From Sphingopyxis sp. H053 (lineage in GTDB: Bacteria > Pseudomonadota > Alphaproteobacteria > Sphingomonadales > Sphingomonadaceae), in NCBI RefSeq assembly GCF_001468225.1, contig NZ_LNRU01000001.1, positions 62,001 to 126,000 on the forward strand: DNA of 64,000 nucleotides. Direction: 5' to 3'. The position numbers and the translations under genes were made by a program. How positions within the stretch are numbered: position 1 is the stretch's first letter; each line of letters opens with the position of its first letter. This document shows, piece after piece, positions 1 through 8,869 of the stretch. Under the pieces are notes generated by a model. The model ran no database searches and had not been told where the DNA came from. It saw only the letters and a program-made list of their open reading frames with translations.

Positions 1-864
1 CTGCTAGGCGGCGTCGGCTACGAGGATATCGAGATCGGCCAGCGCAATCCGGTGGTCGATGCCAATGGTGTCCCGGTGCGCGATGCCAGCGGCCGTTTCA
101 TCACCGACAAATCGACCCCGCGCCAGCTCTCGTTCGATACCGACGGGCTGATCTGGGATGCCGGCGTGATGTGGCAGCCGAGCCGCCGCACGTCGCTGAC
201 CGCGCGCGTTGGCCGCCGCTATGGCGACACCATCTACACCGGCAGCTTCACCTATCGCGCCGACCATGCGACCTCGATCCAGGTTGGGGTCTATGACGGA
301 TTGTCCAGCCTTGGCCGCGGCCTGTCGGGCGGGCTTGCCGCGCTGCCGACGCAATTCGACCCGACCCGCAATCCGATCAGCGGCGACGTCAATCCGTGCG
401 TTTTCGGCCAGCAGGGCGGCGGCTGCCTCAGCAACCAGCTCGGCAATGCGACCTCGGCGCAGTATCGCAGCCGCGGTGTGCAGGCGACCTTGTCGTCGCG
501 CTTCAGCGGATGGAGCTATGGCGTCGGCCTCGGTTACGACCAGCGTAAGCTGCTCGCGCCCTTGCTGTCGCCGATCGGCAGCCTCAACGGGATCAAGGAC
601 GAGAATTATTATCTCTTCGTGTCGGCGGCGCGTCAGCTCGACGTCGATTCGGACCTCTCGCTGTCGGGTTACGTCAATTATTTCGACAATGGCGCGCCGG
701 GCGCCAGCGACGTCCAGTCGGCGGGCCTGACCACATCCTATTCGCGGCGCTTCTGGCGCGGCCTCACGGGGACCGCGGCGGCCAGCCTCAACGCCTTCGA
801 CCAAGAAGGCTTCAACAGTCAGCTTATCGGTTCAGCTTTGGTGGGACTTCGTTACAACTTCTGA
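1..864 (+). CDS. XrtA/PEP-CTERM-associated outer-membrane protein (3' part)
   Basis: The reading frame is open from the first base, so the true start lies upstream of the window; 287 residues are visible. The visible part alternates short polar and aromatic stretches typical of beta strands (for example SLSGYVNYFDNGAP and the final VGLRYNF) and ends in phenylalanine, the usual C-terminal signal of outer-membrane barrels. It stops 22 bases before the XrtA-associated ATPase. Proteins of this type (TIGR03016-like) sit at this place in XrtA clusters and are thought to act in export of the exopolysaccharide through the outer membrane. The family call rests on barrel character and context; no catalytic motif is expected. 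Two cysteines in the visible part (around NPCVFGQQGGGC) could form a disulfide in a surface loop. Confidence 0.75.
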   Translation: MLGGVGYEDIEIGQRNPVVDANGVPVRDASGRFITDKSTPRQLSFDTDGLIWDAGVMWQPSRRTSLTARVGRRYGDTIYTGSFTYRADHATSIQVGVYDGLSSLGRGLSGGLAALPTQFDPTRNPISGDVNPCVFGQQGGGCLSNQLGNATSAQYRSRGVQATLSSRFSGWSYGVGLGYDQRKLLAPLLSPIGSLNGIKDENYYLFVSAARQLDVDSDLSLSGYVNYFDNGAPGASDVQSAGLTTSYSRRFWRGLTGTAAASLNAFDQEGFNSQLIGSALVGLRYNF

Positions 865-886
865 CCAGGCAACGGGAATTTTTGCG

Positions 887-2170
887 ATGTACGATCAGTT
901 CTATGGTTTCACCGGGCGTCCGTTCCAGCTGACGCCAGACCCGCATTTCTATTTTGAAAGCGGCACCCACCGCAAAGCGATGTCCTACCTCGGCTATGGC
1001 CTCGCGCAGGGCGAAGGCTTCATCGTCATCACCGGCGACGTCGGCGCGGGCAAGACGACGCTCGTCGGCCATCTGATGAACACGATCGACGCCAACCGCC
1101 TCACCGCGGTCAAGCTGGTGTCGACGCAGGTCGAGGGCGACGATCTTCTCCGCCTCGTCGCCGAACAATTCGGCATCGAATGGGAAGGGCAGAGCAAGGC
1201 CGAACTGCTGCGCTCGATGGAGCAATATCTGCGCGAACAGGCGCGCGCCGGCCGCCGCACGCTGCTGATCGTCGACGAGGGGCAGAATCTCGCGATCTCG
1301 GCGCTCGAAGAGCTGCGCATGCTGTCGAACTTCCAGCTCGGCGGCCATTCGCTGCTGCAGATTTTCCTGCTCGGCCAGCCCGAATTCCGCCAGACCTTGT
1401 TCCATTCGCCGGCGCTCGAACAGCTGCGCCAGCGCGTGATCGCGACGCACCACCTCGATCCGATGGAGCCCGAAGAGGTCGAGCCCTATATCCTCCATCG
1501 TCTCGGCAAGGTCGGCTGGACGGGCAACCCCAGCTTCAGCCCCGACGCGTTCGAGGAAATCTTCGATTATAGCGAGGGCGTGCCGCGCAAGCTCAACGTA
1601 CTCGTCAGCCGCCTGCTGCTTTACGGCGCGGTCGAACAGATGAACCGCATCACCGCGCAGAATGTGCGCTCGGTGGTTGCCGAAATCGAGGCCGACCGCG
1701 GCATTGACGCGACGACGCTCGCGCCGCTGCCCGTCGACCAGGTCGTTGCGGCGGCCGCCGCTGCGGTGGCACCGACCCCCGCGCCCTTCGCCGTTCCGAC
1801 GCCCGCCAACGAAGCGCCGCTCGAATGGCCGCAGCGCGCCGCCGAGCCCGCCGCCGATGGACCTCCGCCCTTCGCAGCGCCCGCCGAACCCGCGCGCGTC
1901 GTCCAGCTGACCCCGCCCAAACCGGCGGAGCCCGAGGCCGATGTTCTGGAACTCGCGCCCGAGCCCGCGGCCGAAGCGCCCGCTCCGGCGGCGCCCGCGA
2001 TCGACCCCGAACATCTGGCGGCACTGGAAAAGCAGATCGCATCGCTCGAGGAACGCCTCGTCGAACAGGATGCCGCGCTCCGCCGCGTGCTCGACCTCTT
2101 GATCGAATGGGTCGAGCGCGATCCGGACAATGCCCCCAATCCGCAGAATTCGCGGACATGGGCTGCCTGA
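887..2170 (+). CDS. XrtA system-associated ATPase (ExeA/GspA-like AAA)
   Basis: The protein has 427 residues and opens with MYDQFYGFTGRPFQLTPDP, the hallmark N-terminus of the TIGR03015 family that accompanies exosortase A. Walker A lies at residues 50-58 (GDVGAGKTT) and Walker B at 126-131 (LLIVDE), followed by an AAA core to about residue 270. A Pro/Ala/Glu-rich stretch (about 280-370) then leads to a C-terminal segment with coiled-coil character (LAALEKQIASLEERLVEQD). Family members are related to ExeA of type II secretion and are presumed to energise or regulate assembly of the envelope-spanning polysaccharide machine. The ATG at 887 is the only start that keeps the conserved N-terminus. 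It lies 22 bases after the outer-membrane protein and 45 bases before the deacetylase, so it is probably co-transcribed with both. Confidence 0.93.
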   Translation: MYDQFYGFTGRPFQLTPDPHFYFESGTHRKAMSYLGYGLAQGEGFIVITGDVGAGKTTLVGHLMNTIDANRLTAVKLVSTQVEGDDLLRLVAEQFGIEWEGQSKAELLRSMEQYLREQARAGRRTLLIVDEGQNLAISALEELRMLSNFQLGGHSLLQIFLLGQPEFRQTLFHSPALEQLRQRVIATHHLDPMEPEEVEPYILHRLGKVGWTGNPSFSPDAFEEIFDYSEGVPRKLNVLVSRLLLYGAVEQMNRITAQNVRSVVAEIEADRGIDATTLAPLPVDQVVAAAAAAVAPTPAPFAVPTPANEAPLEWPQRAAEPAADGPPPFAAPAEPARVVQLTPPKPAEPEADVLELAPEPAAEAPAPAAPAIDPEHLAALEKQIASLEERLVEQDAALRRVLDLLIEWVERDPDNAPNPQNSRTWAA

Positions 2171-2215
2171 CAACCCGGCCAAAATCGGCTATCCCGCTGA
2201 TGAAGGTGAGGAAAA

Positions 2216-3076
2216 ATGCAGAACGGCCTGTCGGTCGATGTCGAGGACTGGTTCCAGGTCGGCGCCTTTGAGCGCACGATCGACCGTGCCGACTGGCCGA
2301 CGCTCGAATGCCGCGTCGAGGCGAATTGCGACGCGGTGCTGCAGATTTTCGCCGACGCGGGCGCCAAGGGCACCTTTTTCACCTTGGGCTGGGTCGCCGA
2401 ACGCTATCCCGCGCTGATCAAGCGCATCGTCGCGGCGGGGCACGAACTCGCCAGCCACGGCTACGATCACAAGCGCGTCTTTAATATGACCGCCGACGAA
2501 TTCGCGGCCGACCTCAAGCAGACGCAGGCGATCCTCGAAGACCTCGGCGGCGTGTCAATCCGCGGCTATCGCGCGCCGAGCTTTTCGGTCGATACGCGCA
2601 CGCCGTGGGCGCATACGGTGCTCGCCGAACAGGGCTATGCCTATTCGTCGAGCGTCGCGCCGGTGGTCCACGATCATTATGGCTGGCCGCAAAGCCCACG
2701 CCATGCGTGGCGCCCGCTTCCCGACAGCGACCTCGTCGAATGGCCGGTCACGACCGCGCGCTTTGCCGGGCGGACGCTCGCGGCGGGGGGCGGCGGCTTC
2801 ATGCGGATGCTGCCCTATGGCTTCACGCGCTGGGCGATCGCGCGAATGAACGAAGAGGGGCATCCGGCGATCCTCTATTTCCACCCATGGGAAATCGACC
2901 CCGGCCAGCCGCGCGTCGCCGATGCGCCGATCCGGTCGAAGATCCGCCATTACAGCGGCCTGTCGGCGATGGCCGGCAAGCTCAGGAAATTGCTCGCCGA
3001 TTTCGAATGGACGCGCGCCGACGCCTTGCTCCCCGCGCAGCAGCAGCGCGCGCAGCCGTGGCGCGCCGCGGCGTGA
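2216..3076 (+). CDS. XrtA system polysaccharide deacetylase (NodB fold)
   Basis: The protein has 286 residues and begins QNGLSVDVEDWFQVGAFE, the diagnostic start of the DUF3473-containing XrtA/PEP-CTERM deacetylases (TIGR03006). The NodB motif 1 aspartates are in SVDVEDW (residues 6-12). The metal-binding motif 2 is H81-x3-H85 in ASHGYDHKRVF, and the RGYRAPSFS motif lies at 116-124. The carbohydrate-esterase-4 fold predicts removal of N-acetyl groups from a nascent exopolysaccharide. No signal peptide is seen, as usual for this branch, so a cytoplasmic or non-classically placed enzyme is implied. A purine-rich ribosome-binding stretch (AAGGTGAGG) precedes the ATG at 2216. The stop overlaps the GTG start of the FemAB-like gene by four bases. 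Confidence 0.93.
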   Translation: MQNGLSVDVEDWFQVGAFERTIDRADWPTLECRVEANCDAVLQIFADAGAKGTFFTLGWVAERYPALIKRIVAAGHELASHGYDHKRVFNMTADEFAADLKQTQAILEDLGGVSIRGYRAPSFSVDTRTPWAHTVLAEQGYAYSSSVAPVVHDHYGWPQSPRHAWRPLPDSDLVEWPVTTARFAGRTLAAGGGGFMRMLPYGFTRWAIARMNEEGHPAILYFHPWEIDPGQPRVADAPIRSKIRHYSGLSAMAGKLRKLLADFEWTRADALLPAQQQRAQPWRAAA

Positions 3077-4131
3077 ACGCCCCTGTGTCGATCGACCAAA
3101 GCTTCACCGCCGCACCGCTCTCCGATGCGGCGGCGTGGGACGCCTATGTCGCAGCGCACGCGCAAGCGACGCCCTTCCACACCCGCGCATGGTGCGAGGC
3201 GATTACAAAGGCGACCGGCCACCGCTGCCACCTCGTCACCGCGCGCGATGCGAGCGGCGCGCTCACCGGCCTCCTGCCGCTTCACCATATCCGCTCGCCT
3301 CTCTTCGGTCAGGCGCTGGTCGGCAGCGGCTTCGCGGTCGATGGCGGCATCCTCGCCGACGATCCGGCGGTCGCGGCAACGCTCGCACAGGGCGCGGCCG
3401 ACATGGCCCGCTCACTCGGCGTTCCGTCGGTCGAACTGCGTGGCGGCCCGCTGCCCGCGGGCTGGCAGGTCGAGGAAGGCATTTACGCAGGCTTCGCGCG
3501 CGACCTTGCTGCCGACGACGACGCCGAACTCCTCGCCATCCCGCGCAAACAGCGCGCCGAGGTCCGCAAGGCGCTCGAAAGCGGCCTCACCGTCACCACC
3601 GGCCGCTCCGAACAGGACCGCCGCGACCATTATCGCATCTACGCAACCAGCGTCCGCAACCTCGGCACGCCCGTTTTTCCTAAATCATTGTTTTCATGCG
3701 TTATTGAAGCTTTCGGCGACGACGCCGACATCCTCAATGTGCGCAACGATCGTGAAGTTGTCGCCAGCGTCCTCAGCCTCTACTGGCGCGGCACCGTCAT
3801 GCCCTATTGGGGTGGCGGCACCGCCGATGCCCGCAAGCTGCGCGCCAACGAACTCATGTACTTCGCCCTCATGCGCCACGCCCGCGAACGCGGCTGCACC
3901 GGCTTCGACTTCGGCCGCTCGAAGCTCGGCACCGGCCCCTTCGCTTACAAAAAGAACTGGGGTTTCGAGCCGCAACCGCTCGTCTACGCCCGCTGGCTCG
4001 CGCCGGGCGAAATCGCGCGCGACACCAACCCGAACAGCGCCAAATATCGGCTGCAAGTCGATCTGTGGAAAAAACTGCCGCTGTGGGCGGCGAACCGGAT
4101 CGGCCCGCTGATCGCTCGTGGATTGGGGTAA
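3073..4131 (+). CDS. XrtA system-associated FemAB-like aminoacyl/acyltransferase
   Basis: The protein has 352 residues counted from the GTG at 3073, which overlaps the deacetylase stop (GTGA). The frame is open further upstream, but that part lies antisense-free inside the deacetylase gene and is not homologous sequence. A second GTG at 3085 is possible. The C-terminal half is typical of the GNAT-fold FemAB group in XrtA clusters (TIGR03019): RKQRAEVRKALESG, then MPYWGGGTADARKL, then FDFGRSKLGTGPFAYKKNWGF. FemAB proteins transfer amino-acyl groups to cell-wall precursors; here the acceptor is unknown but is presumably the exopolysaccharide or its lipid carrier. The stop TAA shares its last base with the ATG of the next gene, so translation is probably coupled. 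Confidence 0.88.
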   Translation: MNAPVSIDQSFTAAPLSDAAAWDAYVAAHAQATPFHTRAWCEAITKATGHRCHLVTARDASGALTGLLPLHHIRSPLFGQALVGSGFAVDGGILADDPAVAATLAQGAADMARSLGVPSVELRGGPLPAGWQVEEGIYAGFARDLAADDDAELLAIPRKQRAEVRKALESGLTVTTGRSEQDRRDHYRIYATSVRNLGTPVFPKSLFSCVIEAFGDDADILNVRNDREVVASVLSLYWRGTVMPYWGGGTADARKLRANELMYFALMRHARERGCTGFDFGRSKLGTGPFAYKKNWGFEPQPLVYARWLAPGEIARDTNPNSAKYRLQVDLWKKLPLWAANRIGPLIARGLG

Positions 4132-5336
4132 TGGCCGAAATCCTATTCCTCGTTCACCGCGCGCCCTGGCCCCCCGACCGCGGCGACCGGATCCGCAGCT
4201 GGCATATGCTCGAGGCACTGGCGAAGCTCGCGCCGGTGCACGTCGCCGCGCTCGCCGACACGGAAGCCGATGCCGCCATCGCTCGCGAAAAGATGGCTCC
4301 GCTTTGCAAAAGCTTGACGATCGAAGTGCGCAACGTGTCGCGCCCGGTTGCGCTCGCGCAGGCGGTGCTGCGCGGTGAACCGGTATCGAACCGGCTGTTT
4401 CGCAGCGCCGCGCTGGCGCGCCATGTCGACGCGCTAATCGGGCAGGGTGATGTCAGCCATATCGTCGCCTTCTCCGGCCAGATGGCGCAATATCTGCCCG
4501 CCCGGTTCGATGGCCCTGTGCTGATGGATTTCGTCGACGTCGATTCGGCAAAATTCGCCACTTACGCCGAGCAGGATAAGTGCCAGCCGCTGAGCTGGGT
4601 CCATGCGCGCGAGGCCCGTGTTTTGGGCGCCTATGAGGCGGCGGTGGCGCGCCGCGTCGGCGCCAGCCTGTTCGTGAGCGAGGCCGAGGCGGCGTTGTTT
4701 CGCAAGCAAAGCGAACTCGGCACCGACAAGGTTCGCGCAGTCGAGAATGGCATCGACACCGACCGGTTCGACCCGTCGGTCCAGCTCGATGCGGTCGAGG
4801 CAGGCGAAGGGCCGCTTGCCGTCTTCACCGGTCAGATGGATTACCGCCCCAATATCGATGCGGTGCGCTGGTTCGCAAATGACATCCTGCCGCTGATCCG
4901 TCAGCGTCACCCGCAAGCACGCTTCGCGATCGTCGGCCGCGCGCCGAACGACGAGGTGCGCTCGCTTGAAAAAATGCCTGGCGTGAAGGTCACCGGCGAG
5001 GTTCCCGACGTGCGGCCGTGGCTCGCCGCCGCCGATGCCGTGGTCGCGCCGCTGTTGCTCGCACGCGGTGTCCAGAATAAACTGCTCGAGGCGATGGCGA
5101 TGGCGCGACCGGTGGTGGCAAGCGCCGCTGCTGCCACGGGAATCGACGCGGTTCCGGGCGAGCATCTGCTCGTTGCCGATAATGCCACGGGTATTGCCGG
5201 AGCCGTGTGCGCCCTCTTCGACGACCACGCGGCGGCCGCGAAGATGGGGCAGGCGGCGCGCATGCGAATGATCGCGCGCTATGGCTGGGAGGCCCGCCTT
5301 GCGCCGCTCGGCGAATTGCTGGGACTACCTGCATGA
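4131..5336 (+). CDS. XrtA system family 4-like glycosyltransferase (TIGR03087 type)
   Basis: The protein has 401 residues and starts MAEILFLVHRAPWPPDRGDRIR, a start typical of the TIGR03087 glycosyltransferases tied to PEP-CTERM/XrtA loci. It has a GT-B architecture: an N-terminal acceptor half to about residue 190 and a C-terminal nucleotide-sugar half (VFTGQMDYRPNIDAVRWF, then FAIVGRAPN, then PLLLARGVQNKLLEAMAMARPVV). The last segment carries the E-x7-E-like region seen in group-1 transferases (LLEAMA). It probably adds one sugar of the repeat unit at the inner membrane. The ATG at 4131 overlaps the previous stop by one base; the much longer open frame upstream is fortuitous high-GC sequence. 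It ends with ATGA overlap into the exosortase gene. Confidence 0.9.
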   Translation: MAEILFLVHRAPWPPDRGDRIRSWHMLEALAKLAPVHVAALADTEADAAIAREKMAPLCKSLTIEVRNVSRPVALAQAVLRGEPVSNRLFRSAALARHVDALIGQGDVSHIVAFSGQMAQYLPARFDGPVLMDFVDVDSAKFATYAEQDKCQPLSWVHAREARVLGAYEAAVARRVGASLFVSEAEAALFRKQSELGTDKVRAVENGIDTDRFDPSVQLDAVEAGEGPLAVFTGQMDYRPNIDAVRWFANDILPLIRQRHPQARFAIVGRAPNDEVRSLEKMPGVKVTGEVPDVRPWLAAADAVVAPLLLARGVQNKLLEAMAMARPVVASAAAATGIDAVPGEHLLVADNATGIAGAVCALFDDHAAAAKMGQAARMRMIARYGWEARLAPLGELLGLPA

Positions 5337-6811
5337 CACGCTGGCAACGCCATCTTGCTGCGCTCGCTTTCTTGTCGGCCGCGATCTTCGCGATCTTCTG
5401 GCGTGAGGCGGCCGACGTGGCGGGTATCTGGTGGAATAGCTCGACCTTTACCCATTGCCTGCTGATCGTGCCGATGATCGGCTGGCTGGTGTCGCAGCGC
5501 GCGGCGCTGCTGCGGCCGCTGACGCCGGTCTTTTGGTGGCCCGGGCTGATATGGATGGCCGGAGCGGGACTGGTGTGGCTGGTCGGCGAGGCCGCAGGCG
5601 TCGGCCTGTTCCGTCAGCTGGCTCTCATTCTCATGTTGCAGGGCGCGGTCGCGGCGACGCTCGGCGAAAAGCTCGTGCGCGCTTTGCTCTTCCCGCTCGG
5701 CTATGCGTTGCTGCTCGTGCCGTTCGGTGAAGAACTGGTGCCGCTGCTCCAGACGCTGACCGCGCATATCAGCGTGGTCCTGCTCCACCTGTCGGGCATT
5801 CGGGCCGAGATGGAGGGGGTGTTCATCACCACGCCCGCGGGCTTCTTCGAGGTTGCCGAGGCGTGCTCGGGGGTCAATTTCCTGATCGCGATGCTCGCTT
5901 TTGCAGTGTTCGCGGCGCATCTCTGCTTCCGCAGTTGGACGCGGCGGATCGTCTTTGTCCTCGCCGCGCTCGCGACGACGATCCTCGCCAATGCGTTGCG
6001 CGCCTATGGCACGATGGTCGCGGCGGAAATCTGGGGGATCGAGGCAGCGGGCGGGATCGATCATATCTTCTACGGCTGGTTCTTCTTCGCCGCCGTGATC
6101 CTCCTCGTCATGCTCGTCGCGCGGCGCTGGTTCGACCGGCCGGCGAACGATGTCGCGGTCGATGTGCGCGGGCTGGGCGGCGTGTCGCGTTTTTCCGGGC
6201 CGGCGAAAGCGGTGTTGCCAGTGGCGCTCGCGATTCCGTTGCTCTTTGCCGGTTGGGGGACGCTGGTGGGCGGGCGCAGCTCACCCTTGCCCAATACGAT
6301 GACGATCGAAGCCCCGCCGGGCTGGGGTGAGGCGCGCGTCGAAACCATGGAATGGCAGCCGCGCTTCGATGGCGCCGATCAACGGCTGCTGCGCCAGTTC
6401 GCCAACGACAGGGGGCAGGCGGTGACCGTCGCGATCGGCGGATATGAGCACCAGGCGGAGGGGCGCGAGGTCGTCGCCTTCGGGCAAGGCGCGATCGACC
6501 CCGACAGCAGATGGAAGTGGAGTGCCTCGCTGCCCGCGGTCGAGGGTGCGAAGACCGAGCGGCTGCTGCACCCCGGTCCGGTACTGCGCGATGCGGCGAC
6601 CTGGTATGTCGTCGATGGCAAGGTGACCGGCAGCGCGCGCACGGCAAAATTTGCGGGTCTCAAGGCACGGCTGCTCGGCGGCGACCCGCGCGCATTGTCA
6701 CTGATCATATCGAGCGAGGAGCGGCGCGGCGGCCGCAATGCGATAGAGGATTTCCTTTCCGCGTCGGGCGGAGTCAACGCAATGGCTGACCGCGCGCTGA
6801 AAACGCGTTAA
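5333..6811 (+). CDS. xrtA: Exosortase A with fused EpsI-like domain
   Basis: The protein has 492 residues. The first 300 form a polytopic membrane protein of about eight hydrophobic segments carrying the exosortase/archaeosortase triad: Cys178 in EACSGVNF, Arg223 in LANALRAYG and His244 in IDHIFYGWFFF. Exosortases cleave proteins at a C-terminal PEP-CTERM signal in the inner membrane, probably transferring them to another molecule. The C-terminal 190 residues (after VLPVALAIPLLFAG) are a periplasmic EpsI-like domain (TIGR02914 type) found fused to XrtA in proteobacteria. The ATG at 5333 overlaps the glycosyltransferase stop by four bases. No protein with a PEP-CTERM tail was found in the window, so its substrates lie elsewhere. 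Confidence 0.95.
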   Translation: MTRWQRHLAALAFLSAAIFAIFWREAADVAGIWWNSSTFTHCLLIVPMIGWLVSQRAALLRPLTPVFWWPGLIWMAGAGLVWLVGEAAGVGLFRQLALILMLQGAVAATLGEKLVRALLFPLGYALLLVPFGEELVPLLQTLTAHISVVLLHLSGIRAEMEGVFITTPAGFFEVAEACSGVNFLIAMLAFAVFAAHLCFRSWTRRIVFVLAALATTILANALRAYGTMVAAEIWGIEAAGGIDHIFYGWFFFAAVILLVMLVARRWFDRPANDVAVDVRGLGGVSRFSGPAKAVLPVALAIPLLFAGWGTLVGGRSSPLPNTMTIEAPPGWGEARVETMEWQPRFDGADQRLLRQFANDRGQAVTVAIGGYEHQAEGREVVAFGQGAIDPDSRWKWSASLPAVEGAKTERLLHPGPVLRDAATWYVVDGKVTGSARTAKFAGLKARLLGGDPRALSLIISSEERRGGRNAIEDFLSASGGVNAMADRALKTR

Positions 6812-6824
6812 GAGCGGTTCCTAT

Positions 6825-8720
6825 ATGTGTGGGATCGCCGGCATCTATCATCTGGAAACGGCGAAACCGGTCGACCCGGCGCGCCTGCGCGCGATGCTCC
6901 AGCCGATGCAGCATCGCGGCCCCGACGGATCGGGCGAGTGGACGGCACCCGGGGTCGGGCTGGGTCATCTCCGCCTCTCGATCATCGATATCGCGGGCAG
7001 CCCGCAGCCGATGGCGAGCGACGACGAGATCGTGACGCTCTCCTATAATGGCGAAATCTATAATTTCCGCGAGTTGCGCGCCGAGCTCGAGGATCGTGGC
7101 CACCGCTTCCGCACCAGCGGCGATACCGAGGTCATCATCGCGGCGTGGCGCCAATGGGGCCCCGATTGCCTGTCGCGGCTTAATGGCATGTTCGCCTTTG
7201 CGATCCACGATCATCAGCGCGGGTGCCTGTTCCTCGCGCGCGACCGGTTGGGGGTGAAGCCGCTCCATTATGTGCGCCTGTCCGACGGATCGGTCGCGTT
7301 CGCGTCCGAGCTGAAAGGGCTGCTCCGCAATCCGCTGCTCCGGCAGGAAGCCAATCTGACCGCGATCGAGGATTTCCTCGCTTTCGGTTATGTCCCCGAC
7401 GACAATTGCATCGTCGCGGGCGTCGAGAAACTGCCCGCCGGCCATTATCTGATGCTCGAACGCGGCAAGCCGGTGCCCGCACCGACGCGCTGGTGGGCGC
7501 CCGATTTCTCGAAGCGTATCCGCGCGAGCGAAGGCGAGGCGGCCGAGCATCTCGTCCACTTGATGCGCGCCGCGGTGACCGACCGCATGGTCGCCGACGT
7601 GCCGCTCGGCGCCTTCCTGTCGGGCGGGGTCGACAGCAGCGCGGTCGTCGCGCTGATGGCCGAGGCGAGCGCGAAGGCGGTCAAGACCTGCACGATCGGC
7701 TTCGATCAGGCGGCCCTCGACGAAACCGCCTACGCACAGCAGATTGCCGAACGCTTCGCGACCGACCATCGGACGCGCACCGTGTCGTCGGGGGATTTTA
7801 CGCTCGTCGACAAGATTGCCGATCATTTCGACGAACCCTTTGCCGATGCGAGCGCCCTGCCGACCTATCGTGTGTGCGAACTCGCCCGCGAAGAGGTGAC
7901 GGTGGCACTCTCGGGCGATGGTGCCGACGAGGCATTCGCGGGATACCGCCGTCTTGTGTTCCAGCATCAGGAGGAGAAGCTGCGCGGGCTGATCCCGGGC
8001 TTTATGCGCCGCGGGGTGCTCGGCCCATTGTCGCATGTCTGGCCGCAAATGGATTGGGCACCGCGCCCGCTGCGCGCGCGCGCGACGCTCGCCAGCCTGT
8101 CGAAGAGCGGGGCGGAGGGCTACGCCGAAGCCGTTGGCGTGACGGGGCAGGCGCAGCGTTCGCGCCTGTTCAACGACGCCGCGCATCATGCGCTCGGCGA
8201 TCATGTCGCCGAGACGCGATACTGGAAGGCGATGGCCGAGGCGCCGGCACGCGAGCCCCTCGATCGCGCGCAATATGCCGATCTGCAAATCTGGCTGCCC
8301 GGCGACATTCTGACCAAGACCGACCGGATGAGCATGGCGGTCAGTCTCGAAGCGCGCGAGCCTTTGCTCGACTATCGCCTGATCGAATTCGCGGCGAGCT
8401 TGCCCGCGTCGATGCGCGTCAAGCGCGGCACGGGCAAGGCGATCATGAAGCAGGCGATGGAACGCTATTTGCCGCACGATATCCTGTACCGCCCGAAGAT
8501 GGGGTTCGTGACGCCGGTATCGCACTGGTTCCGCGGCCCGCTCGTCGAACAGGCGAAGGGTCTGGCGACGTCGTCGACGCTCGCGCGTTCGGGCTGGTTC
8601 GATATGGCCGAAATCGAACGCATCGTCGCCGCGCATCAGTCGGGCCGGCGTGATCACGGGCGGCTGATCTGGCAATTTTTCATGCTGGAAAAATCGCTGG
8701 CGAAGCTTTTCGGGATCTGA
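6825..8720 (+). CDS. XrtA system amidotransferase 1 (asparagine synthetase-like)
   Basis: The protein has 631 residues and starts MCGIAGIYHLE. Cys2 is the N-terminal nucleophile of a class II glutamine amidotransferase (residues 1 to about 200). The second half is an asparagine-synthetase ATP-pyrophosphatase domain with the PP-loop SGGVDSS at 266-272 and the motif SGDGADEAFAGY. This architecture is the TIGR03108-type amidotransferase placed directly after exosortase A. It is expected to use glutamine-derived ammonia to amidate a carboxylate, probably a uronic acid of the exopolysaccharide rather than free aspartate; that substrate is inferred from context. It begins 13 bases after xrtA and is the last gene of the cluster. 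A palindromic repeat follows directly. Confidence 0.93.
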   Translation: MCGIAGIYHLETAKPVDPARLRAMLQPMQHRGPDGSGEWTAPGVGLGHLRLSIIDIAGSPQPMASDDEIVTLSYNGEIYNFRELRAELEDRGHRFRTSGDTEVIIAAWRQWGPDCLSRLNGMFAFAIHDHQRGCLFLARDRLGVKPLHYVRLSDGSVAFASELKGLLRNPLLRQEANLTAIEDFLAFGYVPDDNCIVAGVEKLPAGHYLMLERGKPVPAPTRWWAPDFSKRIRASEGEAAEHLVHLMRAAVTDRMVADVPLGAFLSGGVDSSAVVALMAEASAKAVKTCTIGFDQAALDETAYAQQIAERFATDHRTRTVSSGDFTLVDKIADHFDEPFADASALPTYRVCELAREEVTVALSGDGADEAFAGYRRLVFQHQEEKLRGLIPGFMRRGVLGPLSHVWPQMDWAPRPLRARATLASLSKSGAEGYAEAVGVTGQAQRSRLFNDAAHHALGDHVAETRYWKAMAEAPAREPLDRAQYADLQIWLPGDILTKTDRMSMAVSLEAREPLLDYRLIEFAASLPASMRVKRGTGKAIMKQAMERYLPHDILYRPKMGFVTPVSHWFRGPLVEQAKGLATSSTLARSGWFDMAEIERIVAAHQSGRRDHGRLIWQFFMLEKSLAKLFGI

Positions 8721-8723
8721 TCT

Positions 8724-8817
8724 CCCCTCCCTTCTAGGGAGGGGTCGGGAGTGGGTATGCGAACTGGAAAGAACGCCTGCGGCGACCCACCCCTAACCCC
8801 TCCCTAGAAGGGAGGGG
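8724..8817. repeat. Intergenic palindromic element, 22-bp perfect arms
   Basis: Two 22-base arms (8724-8745 and 8796-8817) are exact reverse complements, and each arm is itself nearly palindromic (CCCTCCC..GGGAGGG type). The 50 bases between them carry further weaker pairing (GGGAGTGGGT against ACCCACCCCT). The element fills most of the 149-base gap after the amidotransferase gene. The shape is that of REP/BIME-like extragenic palindromes common in sphingomonads. It could act as a transcript end for the XrtA cluster, but there is no T-run. A hairpin of the same CCCCTCCC/GGGAGGGG class occurs at 63397-63418. Confidence 0.8.
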
Positions 8818-8869
8818 CTTAGTTGATTTGCCACCCATCTTTAACGCTTGGCTGCTAGGCTCGCTGCCG

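Noticed and set aside
6774-8675. Minus-strand open frame of 633 codons opposite the amidotransferase gene
   Set aside because: The plus-strand product has complete catalytic motifs; the antisense product has none and is Arg/Ala/His-rich.
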